The notes under the pieces were generated by a model that had not been told where the DNA came from, did no database searches, and was given only the letters and a program-made list of their open reading frames with translations. Below are positions 46,698 to 55,741 of a stretch of DNA of 64,000 nt, in pieces. The position numbers and the translations under genes were made by a program. The stretch spans positions 1,178,001-1,242,000 of the forward strand of contig NZ_CP036292.1 in NCBI RefSeq assembly GCF_007751715.1, written 5' to 3'. Position 1 is the stretch's first letter. The number at the start of each line of letters is the position of its first letter. The DNA comes from Rosistilla oblonga. Lineage in GTDB: Bacteria; Planctomycetota; Planctomycetia; Pirellulales; Pirellulaceae.

Positions 46698-47831
46698 ATG
46701 CTTCGCAATCGAAATTTGAATGTGTGGACGCTGCTTGGCGTGACATGGATGCTGATCTTCACGACGCTGACCGCGGGCAAGGTTGATGCAGCGGACCACG
46801 TGACGTTTGTGCAAGGGGGACAAACGTTTAAGGTTTGTGGCGAAGCGTTGTTGGAAGCTCAGGATGGCGGGTTGTTGTTTCAGGCCAACGATGGCCAGAT
46901 TTGGACGATTCAGCCCGAGGAGATTAAAGATCGCAAGCAGGATTCGATGCCTGTCGAGATCCCCAGCCCCGAGGTGGCCGTTGCCGAATTGGTCGCGACC
47001 CTTGGCAGCGAATTTCGCGTCATGCAAACCGCTCACTACGTCGTCGTCTCCAACGCCGACGCTCCGTTTGTCGAATACTGTGCCGGGTTGTTCGAGAAGC
47101 TGTACAAAGGCTTTTATGCGTTCTGGAAGAACAACGGTTGGGATCTACCCGAGCCGCGGTTTCCGTTGGTCGCGTTGGTCTTCGAGGACAAAGCTAGTTT
47201 TCAACGCTACGCTCGTCCCGAAGCGGGGGACGCCGCGGAATCGATCATCGGTTACTACAACTTGCAAACCAACCGGATGACGACCTACGACATCGGCGAG
47301 GGAGCCGGGGTGCGAGCTGGCGGCTTCTTGGTCGACCGAAACATCGCCACGTTGGTTCACGAAGCGACGCATCAGTTGGCTTACAATTGCGGGCTGCAAA
47401 AACGTTACGCCGACAATCCTTATTGGGTCAGCGAAGGGATGGCGGTCTTCTTTGAGTCGCCCGACCTGAAGCGCGGCGATGGGTGGCGCGAGATCGGCCG
47501 GATCAACGAAGTCAATCGTTTGCGGTTCGCCCAATATCTGCCTCAGCGACCAGCCGATTCGTTGGTCACGCTGCTGCAAGATGACAGCCGGTTGACCAAT
47601 TCGGCAACCGCTTCGTTTGCCTATGCCGAAGCCTGGGCGTTGACCTACTTTTTGCTGAAGACGAAACCGAAGCAGTACGTCGCCTATCTGAAGCAGCTGA
47701 GCGAAGGGGAGTACTTGGAATCGCTGGGGCCGCGCGAACGGTTGCAGATGTTCCGAGATGCGTTTGGCGACCTGCAAAAGCTCGACCGGCAATTCATCGC
47801 CTACACCCGGCGGTTTGTGCTGCGACGATAG
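46698..47831 (+). CDS. Secreted DUF1570 protein, putative zinc metallopeptidase
   Basis: 377 residues. Signal peptide or anchor at ~10-32 (NVWTLLGVTWMLIFTTLTAGKVDA). Residues ~40-75 form a small SH3-like region (FKVCGEALLEAQDGGLLFQANDGQIWTI). The DUF1570 core has LVHEATHQLAYNCGL, an HExxH site, followed by WVSEGMAVFFESPDLKRG where the glutamate of WxxEG is a likely third ligand. C-terminal helices include AEAWALTYFLLKTKPKQYVAYLKQL. Zinc protease activity is inferred from the motif. Common in planctomycetes. Substrate unknown. Confidence 0.9.
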   Translation: MLRNRNLNVWTLLGVTWMLIFTTLTAGKVDAADHVTFVQGGQTFKVCGEALLEAQDGGLLFQANDGQIWTIQPEEIKDRKQDSMPVEIPSPEVAVAELVATLGSEFRVMQTAHYVVVSNADAPFVEYCAGLFEKLYKGFYAFWKNNGWDLPEPRFPLVALVFEDKASFQRYARPEAGDAAESIIGYYNLQTNRMTTYDIGEGAGVRAGGFLVDRNIATLVHEATHQLAYNCGLQKRYADNPYWVSEGMAVFFESPDLKRGDGWREIGRINEVNRLRFAQYLPQRPADSLVTLLQDDSRLTNSATASFAYAEAWALTYFLLKTKPKQYVAYLKQLSEGEYLESLGPRERLQMFRDAFGDLQKLDRQFIAYTRRFVLRR

Positions 47832-47905
47832 CCACCGCGAGGCTGGCTGGAGCGAAGGTGCAAGCTTTTGTTCTCGTTATCAAGCACTAGCAAAATTGAC
47901 GTTAG

Positions 47906-47974
47906 CCACATCCTCAGAAGGGAGCCGGCAGGTCGATACGACGGTTCTTAGCAGAAGCGAGAGTTGAGCCATGA
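47906..47974 (+). pseudogene. hicA: Remnant of hicA toxin (C-terminal part only)
   Basis: The frame ending at TGA 47972-47974 reads PHPQKGAGRS, two residues, then RRFLAEARVEP, very close to the usual C-terminus of HicA (HRPHP..K......VRRFLxEAGVxP). The TGA overlaps the ATG of hicB in ATGA, the normal hicA/hicB arrangement. Upstream in this frame are stops at 47888, 47897 and 47903, and no HicA N-terminus with its catalytic His is found. The toxin therefore seems lost by internal deletion or frameshift. Recognition is by eye and the fragment is short. Confidence 0.6.
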
Positions 47975-48372
47975 TCGAATACAAAGGCTATGTTGGCAAA
48001 GTGGAGTTCGATGACGAAGCAGCGATTTTTCATGGGGAGATCCTCGGGACGCGTGACGTTATCACATTTCAGGGAGAGAGTGTTTCCGAGCTGACCCAGG
48101 CGTTCCGCGACTCCATCGATGACTATCTAGCGTTTTGCAAGGAGCGCGGCGAGTCTCCAGATAAGCCGTTTTCAGGCCAGTTCGTAACCCGGATCCCACA
48201 CGAACTGCATCGCCAAGTGAGTATGGCTGCGAACGTTGCGGGCAAAAGCCTCAATGCCTTCGTCAAGGAGCAACTGGAAGCGGCTGTGGAGAAGGTCGCT
48301 GCCAAGCCGAAGCGTGGCGGAACGACGAAAGTAAATACAAAAGCGAAGCCCAGAGGCAAACAGTCGGCATGA
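47971..48372 (+). CDS. hicB: HicB-family antitoxin, apparently without its toxin
   Basis: 133 residues. The N-terminal half is the degraded RNase H-like HicB fold (MIEYKGYVGKVEFDDEAAIFHGEILGTRDVITFQGES), the middle FRDSIDDYLAFCKERGE is typical, and residues ~66-100 form a ribbon-helix-helix DNA-binding domain (FVTRIPHELHRQVSMAANVAGKSLNAFVKEQL). A Lys-rich tail follows. HicB normally neutralises HicA mRNA interferase and represses its own promoter. hicA upstream looks decayed, so this copy may persist as an orphan regulator or as protection against a HicA elsewhere. Confidence 0.9.
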   Translation: MIEYKGYVGKVEFDDEAAIFHGEILGTRDVITFQGESVSELTQAFRDSIDDYLAFCKERGESPDKPFSGQFVTRIPHELHRQVSMAANVAGKSLNAFVKEQLEAAVEKVAAKPKRGGTTKVNTKAKPRGKQSA

Positions 48373-48457
48373 CGTTGCTTCTCTGGGCTGTACTTTGTTT
48401 GCGCGGCCTTCGATTGGTCATGGCACGCGACTTTGGGCGAATCTTATGTAGCGAGAA

Positions 48458-49417
48458 CTAGAGTCCCTGCTTCGCTTTCTTTTCCGCGACGTTACGGTAA
48501 TCGACGACCTTCCAGATCAGACCAACTTTTTGCATCGCTCGGATCGCCATGTAGGTCAGATCGATTTCCCACCACTTGTGCCCGTGCTTAGCCATGCGGG
48601 GATAAGCGTGGTGGTTGTTGTGCCAGCCTTCGCCGTAGGTGACCAATGCGACCCACCAGTTGTTGCGGCTCTTGTCGGTTGTTTCGTAGTTGCGGTAGCC
48701 CCACATGTGACTCGCTGAATTCACGAGCCAAGTCGAATGCAGGACGAAGACGAGTCGCAGGAACATTCCCCAAACGACCATCGAGATCGCCATCTCGCTG
48801 CCGCCGTAAAGGTAGCCGCCAACAGCCAAAGCGACGCCCAAGGCGAAGTTCAGTGGCAGGAACATCTTTTCGATAAATCGCATCCCGCGATCGGCCGCCA
48901 AATCGGGAATCCAACGCTTGAAGTAGGCTTCGCGGTCGCCGTCGTGAGTGCTGTAGGCCAGCCAGAACATGTGACTCCACCACGCCCCGTCGTTGGGCGA
49001 GTGGGGATCGCCCGGCTGATCGCTCTCGGCGTGATGCTTGCGATGGTCGGCGACCCAGTCCAGGGGCGAGCCTTCGCCAGCCAAGCTGCCAATCACGGCA
49101 AACATATATTTGACCCAGCGGTGCGATTGGAAACCTGTATGGGTCAGGTAGCGATGGTAGCCGAGGCAAATTCCCAGGCCGCCGGTGATCCAGTGGAGGG
49201 TAACCATGGCGATCAACGCAGGCCAGGTGAAGGTCCAGATCGCGAAGATCGCACCGACGTGGGCCGCAACAAGCCAGATAATCGAATACGTATTGACGAT
49301 CGTTCGCTCTTCTCGCGAAAGGTTCGCTGCCTTTTGCTTTTTGCTTTTTGCGACTTCACCAGCATCGATGCCGGTCTGTTCTGCTAGGTCAAAGGCGTCG
49401 TCGACTACGGTTGCCAT
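48458..49417 (-). CDS. Acyl-CoA (delta-9) fatty acid desaturase
   Basis: 319 residues. Membrane di-iron desaturase with the three His boxes: HRYLTHTG (first), HRKHHAES (second), and HNNHHAYP (third), between about four membrane helices. It places a double bond into saturated acyl chains using O2 and electrons from a reductase. The N-terminal ~40 residues are soluble and charged (EVAKSKKQKAANLSREE). No DesT/FabR-like regulator is adjacent; divergent from the histidine kinase across 301 bases. Oxygen dependence fits an aerobic host. Confidence 0.95.
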   Translation of the reverse strand: MATVVDDAFDLAEQTGIDAGEVAKSKKQKAANLSREERTIVNTYSIIWLVAAHVGAIFAIWTFTWPALIAMVTLHWITGGLGICLGYHRYLTHTGFQSHRWVKYMFAVIGSLAGEGSPLDWVADHRKHHAESDQPGDPHSPNDGAWWSHMFWLAYSTHDGDREAYFKRWIPDLAADRGMRFIEKMFLPLNFALGVALAVGGYLYGGSEMAISMVVWGMFLRLVFVLHSTWLVNSASHMWGYRNYETTDKSRNNWWVALVTYGEGWHNNHHAYPRMAKHGHKWWEIDLTYMAIRAMQKVGLIWKVVDYRNVAEKKAKQGL

Positions 49418-49718
49418 GGGATTTGCTTCCTAAATGAAATTGAACTCGTTTCCGATGCCCAAATCTTAAGGATCTGTCCGCAGGCGACTGTTTTCGCAAA
49501 GAGACATCGCTGTAACGGTTCTGTAACATCTCCCCAAGAAATTCGCGCTCGCGTCGTTTGAACGCGTTGTCTCGCCCAGTCGTCCCCCAAGCGAGGGCGG
49601 TGTTAGACTGGGGGGATCATCCGTTTTCGATCTGCCTGGGCAGGTCGGGTAAGTTCCGCCGCCGCGGTTCGGGGCTTGCCGGTTCGCTCGGTCCCTGCGG
49701 CTTTTTCTGTCTCTGCAT
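49418..49718. other. Divergent intergenic region, no gene seen
   Basis: 301 bases between the desaturase and histidine kinase starts. GC-rich, without a convincing promoter pair or RNA gene. Confidence 0.5.
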
Positions 49719-50999
49719 ATGTCCAGTCGAGTCTCCGCTCTGTCCACGATTCTGGGTTCGCCGATGCGAATCTTGGCGATCGTGTTGGTCCTCGTTTTTA
49801 TCACCGAAGTGGCGGTGATGTTCGCCCTCCCCTACATCGTGCCGGGCAGTTTGAACGAGGCGGGGCGGGCGATCGTCGACGCGGTTCTGCTGACGATGGT
49901 CTGTGCTCCGGCAATGTGGTTGGTGATCATTGGGCCGTTGAGACGGATCGCGGTCCAGGAGCATCAGCGCAGCGAAACGATCGTCGCCAATGCCAGCGAG
50001 AGCATCTTGACGTTCGATCGAGAGGGTTCGATCCTGTCGTGCAATCGGGCGGCGACGGAGTTGATCGCGATCGATGCCGAAGCGTTGATCGGCCAGTTCA
50101 TGCAGCAGGTGATTCCCGGTCTGCCCGATCGGTTCTTGGGGTTGCCCAACGAGTTTCGTTTGGATGCGGTTCGCGCCGATGGGCACCGGTTTCCCGTTCA
50201 GGTCTCGGTCAGCGAATATCCTTCGGAATCGCAGGCGATGCGGATCGCGATCATCCGCGATCTGACCGAATCGCAAAAAGCGGAGCAGCAGCGGCTGACG
50301 ATGGCTCGCGAAACCGAAGCCCTTCGCGCCCAACAGATGGCCACACTGGCGCAACTGGCGACCGGCGTCGCTCATGAAATCCGCAACCCGCTGACCTCGA
50401 TCAAGATGCTGATCCAAGTCAATCGCGCGAAGTGTGCCGACGAGGGTTTGCCAACCGACGACATGGAGCTTGTCGAGCGGGAGATCCGACGGATGGAGCG
50501 ATCGGTCAACAGCCTGCTCGATTACGCTCGTCCGGAACGAGGCGAATCGACCGAGTTTGCGATCCAGGATGCGGTCCGCCGAACGGTGATGCTGATCGAC
50601 GGACGCTGCAAAACGCAAAACGTCCGCCTCCAAGTTACCGCTCCCGATCCGCCGCTTTTGGTGCTCGGCGATGCCGCTCAGATTCAACAACTGTTGCTCA
50701 ATTTGATGCTCAATGCGATCGACGCGATGCCCGAGGGAGGGACGTTGGAACTTGCGGTGGTGCGCGAAGATAAGGATGTGATTCTGACGGTCTCCGACAG
50801 CGGCAGCGGGATCAGCGAAAGTGTGCTCGACCGGCTGTTCAGTCCCTTCGTTAGCACCAAGCCCAACGGTGTCGGGCTTGGGCTGGGGATCTGCCGGCGG
50901 ATCGCCGAATCGCATCGCGGCAGCTTGGTCGGATCCAACCGGGCCTCCGGCGGCGCTCAGTTTCGGTTAAGCTTACCCCTGGTCCAATCCTCAACTTAA
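49719..50999 (+). CDS. Membrane sensor histidine kinase with PAS domain (NtrB/AtoS-like)
   Basis: 426 residues. Two membrane segments (~16-38 and ~50-70) with a short external loop, then a PAS domain (~85-195: IVANASESILTFDREGSILSCNRAATELI), a dimerisation helix with phosphoacceptor His in ATGVAHEIRNPLTSIKMLI, and an HATPase domain: N box LLLNLMLNAIDAMPEGG, G1 DSGSGIS, G2 GVGLGLGICRRIAESH. Stop and start of the next gene are 9 bases apart, so the kinase surely pairs with the sigma-54 activator. The external loop is too short for a ligand domain; input is probably through PAS or membrane. Confidence 0.94.
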   Translation: MSSRVSALSTILGSPMRILAIVLVLVFITEVAVMFALPYIVPGSLNEAGRAIVDAVLLTMVCAPAMWLVIIGPLRRIAVQEHQRSETIVANASESILTFDREGSILSCNRAATELIAIDAEALIGQFMQQVIPGLPDRFLGLPNEFRLDAVRADGHRFPVQVSVSEYPSESQAMRIAIIRDLTESQKAEQQRLTMARETEALRAQQMATLAQLATGVAHEIRNPLTSIKMLIQVNRAKCADEGLPTDDMELVEREIRRMERSVNSLLDYARPERGESTEFAIQDAVRRTVMLIDGRCKTQNVRLQVTAPDPPLLVLGDAAQIQQLLLNLMLNAIDAMPEGGTLELAVVREDKDVILTVSDSGSGISESVLDRLFSPFVSTKPNGVGLGLGICRRIAESHRGSLVGSNRASGGAQFRLSLPLVQSST

Positions 51000-51008
51000 C
51001 TGTCGCCC

Positions 51009-52454
51009 ATGAACCGTCCTTCACGCCGTACCTCGCAAACACTGCTTGTCATCGACGACGAAGCGCCGATCCTGACAGCTTTCGAACGCGCGTTTGCCAG
51101 CGAATCGACGACGGTCTTGGTCGCTGAAAACGCGACCGACGGTGAAGCGGTTTTTATGGAGACCAGGCCCGACGTGGTCGTGATCGATCTCAGCCTGCCC
51201 GATATGTCGGGGCTGGAATGTTTCCGGCGGCTGCACAAAGTCGATCCCCGCGTGCCGGTGATCTTTATCACCGGGCATGGGACCGTGGAGACAGCGATCG
51301 AAGCGACTCAGTTGGGCGCCTACGACTTCCTCTTCAAGCCGCTGGAACTCGACGAGATGCGGCAGCTGCTGGAGAAAGCGTTTAATCTCAGCCGGATGGT
51401 CCGCGTGCAGCCGGTCCTCGCCGACGAAGAGGATACGGTTGCCGATGCGATCGTCGGCCGCTGCCGCGCGATGAAAGAGGTTTATAAAGCGATCGGCCGC
51501 GTCGCCTCGCAAAATCTGACGGTGCTGTTGCTGGGCGAAAGCGGAACCGGCAAGGAGGTTGTCGCTCAAGCGATCTATCATCACAGCGCTCGATCCGACG
51601 GTCCGTTCCAGGCGATCAATTGTGCGGCGATCCCCGACGCGCTGTTGGAAAGCGAGATCTTCGGCCACGAAAAAGGAGCCTTCACCGACGCCCACCGGCA
51701 GCGAATCGGCAAGCTGGAGCAAGCGGATAAAGGGACGTTGTTCCTGGATGAAGTGGGCGATATGTCGCCGATGACTCAGGCCAAGATCTTACGCGTGCTG
51801 CAGGATCAGACGTTCGAACGCGTCGGTGGCAACACGCCGATCAAAGTCGATGCGCGGATCATCGCGGCGACCAATCACGATCTGAAAAAATTGGTCTCCG
51901 AGGGGCTGTTCCGCGCCGACCTCTACTTCCGATTGAGCGTCGTGTCGATTCATCTGCCGCCGCTGCGGCAGCGCGAAGACGATCTGCGCGTGCTGGCGGA
52001 ATACTTTTTACGCAAGTACAGCAACGAGTTTGGCAAGGACATCCGCACGCTCGCTCCCGAGACGTTGGAACTGTTGGAGCAATATCATTGGCCGGGGAAC
52101 GTTCGCGAACTCGAGAGCGCGATGAAGCAGTCGTTGCTGATCGCGCGAGGGAATGTCTTGTTGCCCGAGTTTGTGCCGCGGTTGTCCGACGGCAGTACGC
52201 CGTTGATCAGCGGCAAGAGCGAAGACGAATATCTTTCGAAAAGCTTTGTCGCCGAACGGCTGGATGCGGGCAGCAAGAACCTCTACGCCGAAGCGATCCG
52301 GACCGCTGAAAGCCAGCTGTTTCGCCAGGTCTTGCAGCACACCGCGGGCAACCAATTGAAGGCCTCCTCGATTCTTGGCATCTCCCGCGTCACGCTCCGC
52401 AGTAAACTGAAGGCGTTGGGAATCGAGGCGGCTGATTTTGCCGGCGGCGGCTGA
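51009..52454 (+). CDS. Sigma-54-dependent response regulator (NtrC family)
   Basis: 481 residues. Receiver domain ~10-125 with phosphoacceptor Asp60 (VVVIDLSLPD), acidic pocket in VIDDEAP and Lys in FLFKPLEL. AAA+ domain with Walker A GESGTGKE, then the sigma-54 contact loop GAFTDA at 223-228 rather than GAFTGA, Walker B TLFLDEVGD, and arginine finger region RADLYFRLSVVSIHLPPLRQREDD. The Fis-type HTH at the C-terminus reads NQLKASSILGISRVTLRSKLKALGI. It should activate sigma-54 promoters on phosphorylation by the upstream kinase. The G-to-D change (codon 51687-51689) falls in the residue that contacts sigma-54. Convergent with the CusA-like gene. Confidence 0.94.
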   Translation: MNRPSRRTSQTLLVIDDEAPILTAFERAFASESTTVLVAENATDGEAVFMETRPDVVVIDLSLPDMSGLECFRRLHKVDPRVPVIFITGHGTVETAIEATQLGAYDFLFKPLELDEMRQLLEKAFNLSRMVRVQPVLADEEDTVADAIVGRCRAMKEVYKAIGRVASQNLTVLLLGESGTGKEVVAQAIYHHSARSDGPFQAINCAAIPDALLESEIFGHEKGAFTDAHRQRIGKLEQADKGTLFLDEVGDMSPMTQAKILRVLQDQTFERVGGNTPIKVDARIIAATNHDLKKLVSEGLFRADLYFRLSVVSIHLPPLRQREDDLRVLAEYFLRKYSNEFGKDIRTLAPETLELLEQYHWPGNVRELESAMKQSLLIARGNVLLPEFVPRLSDGSTPLISGKSEDEYLSKSFVAERLDAGSKNLYAEAIRTAESQLFRQVLQHTAGNQLKASSILGISRVTLRSKLKALGIEAADFAGGG

Positions 52455-52514
52455 CGCTGCTCGCGCCGCGGACGTTCTATCGCCCGCAACCTGGCGCTAT
52501 CCGGTAGGGCGACG

Positions 52515-55500
52515 TTAGTGTGCTGCAGCATCTAGGCGAGCGTTTTCGTCTTCGGAGCCATCTACCGAATCGTCGGTGAACCAAGGATAGATGCAGGGGA
52601 TCACCAGCGATGTCAGCAGAGTCGATGTGATCAGTCCGCCGATCACGACGGTTGCCAACGGACGCTGCATCTCGGCGCCATCGCTTGTCGATAACGCCAT
52701 CGGCAGGAAACCGAGGCTGGCGACCAACGCGGTCATCAGGATCGGTCGCAAGCGAACGAGCGCTGTTTCGTGACTGACCTCATCCAACGGCATCCCCGAT
52801 TTGCGGAGATTCTCGGCGGCGCTCACCCAGACCAGTCCGTTGAGAACCGCGACGCCAAACAGAGCGATAAAGCCGACGCCCGCGGAGATGCTGAACGGCA
52901 TCCCACGCAGATACAGTGCGATCACGCCGCCGGATGCCGCCATCGGAACGGCTAGGAAGATCAGTCCCGCCAACCGCAGCGATCCAAGGCTGGTGTGCAG
53001 CAACAGCATGATCACGACCAGCACGATCGGAGTGATGAACGCCAGGCGGCGGCTGGCCGATTGCAAGTTTTCAAAGTCGCCGCCCCAGCGAATTTCGTAG
53101 CCTGGCGGAATCGAAACCCGCTCGGGGATCAGCCGTTGCGCTTCGGTGACGAACGACGCGACATCGCGCCCGCGGACGTTTGCCGAGACAAACGTGCGGC
53201 GGCGATTTCCTTCGTGTTCGATCGCTGGCGGTGTTTCTTCCAGCCGAATCTCGGCCAGTTCTTTTAGCGGGACCGAGTTGCCGTTGGCGTCGCCGATCGG
53301 GACCTGTTCCAGCAGCGACAGGTTTTCACGCCACTGCGGCGGCACGCGAACGATGATCGGATACCTCGCCCTCCCCTCGAAGATCTGCCCGACTTGATGC
53401 CCGCCCAACGAAGAGACGACGTCCAGCACGGTTTGTGCGTCGATTCCGTATTGAGCCAACGCTTCGGCTTTGGTGCGGATGCTCAGCGTCGATAGATTCG
53501 ATTGATAGTCGGCCTTCACATCGACAGCTCCGGGGATCGTCCGCAATACCGCTTCGATCTCTTTGCCTTTCGTGCCCAGGACTTCCAAGTCGTCACCGTA
53601 CAACAGCACCGCGACGTCCGCTTTGACGCCCGCCACCAATTCGTCGACTCGCATCTCGATCGGCTGGGTGAATCCAAAAGCGACGCCGGGGACGTTGGCG
53701 TTTAATTCGGTCGACATCTCCTCGATCAACTCGTCGCGAGTTTTGGGCGTCGGCCAATCGTGGATCGGTTTTAACAGGACCCAGACATCGGTTTGGTGAA
53801 CGCCCATCACATCGTTTGCGATTTCGGGACGCCCGGTCTTGGAGAAGACTGTTTTGACTTCGGGGTACTCTTTCAGCAGGTTTTCGATCTGCGTCGACAT
53901 CTCGATCGAACCTTCCAGCGTCGCGCTGGGCAAACGGAACGCCTCGACTAACAAGTCTCCCTCTTCCAAGCGCGGCATAAACTCCGCGCCTAGATTCGCT
54001 CCGACGGGCAAGCTGATGACAAACAGCAACAATGCCGTAGCGATCGTAACCACCGGATGCTTGATCGCTCGCGTCACGATCGGTTCGTAGAACCATTTGA
54101 CGATCCGGACCAGAAAGACATCTTCTTCTTTCATCTTCTTGGGCAGGAAGATCGAAGCCATCGCAGGCATAAATGTCAGCGACAGGATCATCGAACCGCC
54201 CAAGGCAAACAGGACAGTCATCGCCATCGGGCGGAACAACTTGCCTTCGGTTCCTTCGAGCAGAAGGATCGGCAGGAAGACGACGGCGATAATCAATTCA
54301 CCAAACATCGTCGGCTTACGAACTTCGACCGCCGCGTCGCGGATGATCTGTTCGTGTTTAGTATCGCCGTTGTCGTGCGAGAGTTTGCGGATACAGTTTT
54401 CGACCATGATCACGCTGCTGTCGACGATCAGTCCGAAGTCGATCGCCCCCAGGCTCATCAGGCTAGCTGTCACGCCGGTGAACAGCATCACGTTGGTAGC
54501 GAACAGCATCGACAGCGGAATCGCCAGCGCGACGATGATCCCCGCTCGCAGATTTCCCAGCATGAACAACAGGACGATGATCACCAACATGCCCCCTTCG
54601 GTCAGGTTGGTCAGGACCGTTTTCAGCGTTCGGCCGATCAGTGCCGCGCGGTCGTAGGTGACTTCTAAGCGAACGCCTTCGGGAAGCGTCGCCTCGATTT
54701 CTTGCAGTCGTTGTTTGGCGGCCATCACGACTTCGCGGGAGTTTTCGCCGACCAGCATCATCACCAAACCGGTCACGATCTCGCCGCGGCCGTCGCGTGT
54801 CACCGCCCCTTGCCGCGTCATCGGTTCGATGCTGACCTTCGCAATGTCGCGGATCAGGATCGGATTCCCATCGGCTTCGCGGCGGACGACAACCGCTTCG
54901 ATATCGGCAGCCGATTCCAGCAGCGAGACGCCGCGGATGAATCGCTGTTCGCCATGGTGAACGACGTAACCACCGCCGGAGGTGCTGTTGTTGTTCTGCA
55001 GTCGTTGGAACAACAGATCCATCGGGATGCCATAGCTGGTCATCCGGTCCGGATCGGGTTGGACTTCGTAGGTCTTGTAGTAGCCGCCGTGCGTGTTGAT
55101 CTCGGTCACGCCGGACACTTCGCGCAGCCGGGGCGAGATGTCCCATTCCAGAATCGTCCGCAATTCCATCGGCGTATGACGCTCGCTGCGGACCTCGAAT
55201 TGCAGGATCTCTCCCAACGCGGTCGTCAGCGGGCCGACGCCTGGCGTTCCGTAACCTGGAGGAATGCGAGCGGTTGCGTCGGGCAAACGCTCGGCGACCA
55301 ATTGCCGCGCCCGGTAGATGTCGGTTCCCTCTTCGAAGACGATCGTGACGACCGAGATCCCAAATTTTGAAACGCTCCGTAGCTCTTCGACATCGGGCAG
55401 ACCACCCATCGTGTTTTCAACCGGGTAGGTGACGTAGCGTTCCACCTCCACCGGCGACAGCGATCCCGCATTGGTCACGACTTGGACCTGCACGTTGGTC

Positions 55501-55625
55501 ATGTCGGGGACCGCGTCGATCGGCAATTTGTAGGCGGAATAGAGGCCGCCGACAGCCATCAACAGCGTCATGATGATGACCAGACCGCGGTTGGCGACCG
55601 AGAATTCGATTAAACGAGTGAGCAT
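52515..55625 (-). CDS. Heavy-metal efflux RND transporter (CusA/CzcA family)
   Basis: 1036 residues, full length. Twelve membrane segments with two large periplasmic loops. HME-RND features: the N-terminal helix and DAVPDMTNVQVQV; in TM4, DFGLIVDSSVIMVENCIRKL carries the Asp/Asp/Glu proton-relay residues. The periplasmic part has Met/Glu-rich segments (FGFTQPIEMRVDELVAG), but metal cannot be told from here. It exports cations such as Cu(I)/Ag(I) or Zn/Co/Cd by proton antiport with the adaptor encoded upstream (116 bases). A CusC/TolC-like channel is not in the window. A short hairpin (52480-52512) lies between it and the regulator's stop. Confidence 0.95.
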   Translation of the reverse strand: MLTRLIEFSVANRGLVIIMTLLMAVGGLYSAYKLPIDAVPDMTNVQVQVVTNAGSLSPVEVERYVTYPVENTMGGLPDVEELRSVSKFGISVVTIVFEEGTDIYRARQLVAERLPDATARIPPGYGTPGVGPLTTALGEILQFEVRSERHTPMELRTILEWDISPRLREVSGVTEINTHGGYYKTYEVQPDPDRMTSYGIPMDLLFQRLQNNNSTSGGGYVVHHGEQRFIRGVSLLESAADIEAVVVRREADGNPILIRDIAKVSIEPMTRQGAVTRDGRGEIVTGLVMMLVGENSREVVMAAKQRLQEIEATLPEGVRLEVTYDRAALIGRTLKTVLTNLTEGGMLVIIVLLFMLGNLRAGIIVALAIPLSMLFATNVMLFTGVTASLMSLGAIDFGLIVDSSVIMVENCIRKLSHDNGDTKHEQIIRDAAVEVRKPTMFGELIIAVVFLPILLLEGTEGKLFRPMAMTVLFALGGSMILSLTFMPAMASIFLPKKMKEEDVFLVRIVKWFYEPIVTRAIKHPVVTIATALLLFVISLPVGANLGAEFMPRLEEGDLLVEAFRLPSATLEGSIEMSTQIENLLKEYPEVKTVFSKTGRPEIANDVMGVHQTDVWVLLKPIHDWPTPKTRDELIEEMSTELNANVPGVAFGFTQPIEMRVDELVAGVKADVAVLLYGDDLEVLGTKGKEIEAVLRTIPGAVDVKADYQSNLSTLSIRTKAEALAQYGIDAQTVLDVVSSLGGHQVGQIFEGRARYPIIVRVPPQWRENLSLLEQVPIGDANGNSVPLKELAEIRLEETPPAIEHEGNRRRTFVSANVRGRDVASFVTEAQRLIPERVSIPPGYEIRWGGDFENLQSASRRLAFITPIVLVVIMLLLHTSLGSLRLAGLIFLAVPMAASGGVIALYLRGMPFSISAGVGFIALFGVAVLNGLVWVSAAENLRKSGMPLDEVSHETALVRLRPILMTALVASLGFLPMALSTSDGAEMQRPLATVVIGGLITSTLLTSLVIPCIYPWFTDDSVDGSEDENARLDAAAH

Positions 55626-55741
55626 GATGGAGAGTCAAAGGGGCTGTGCGAAGAGCTCGCTGGCGGCGAAACGGCTTGGGCGGTGGGGAGCCTTGCCGTT
55701 GGTGGGTGTTGTCGGATTTGTTGTGGCGTGGCGGAGCGGCG

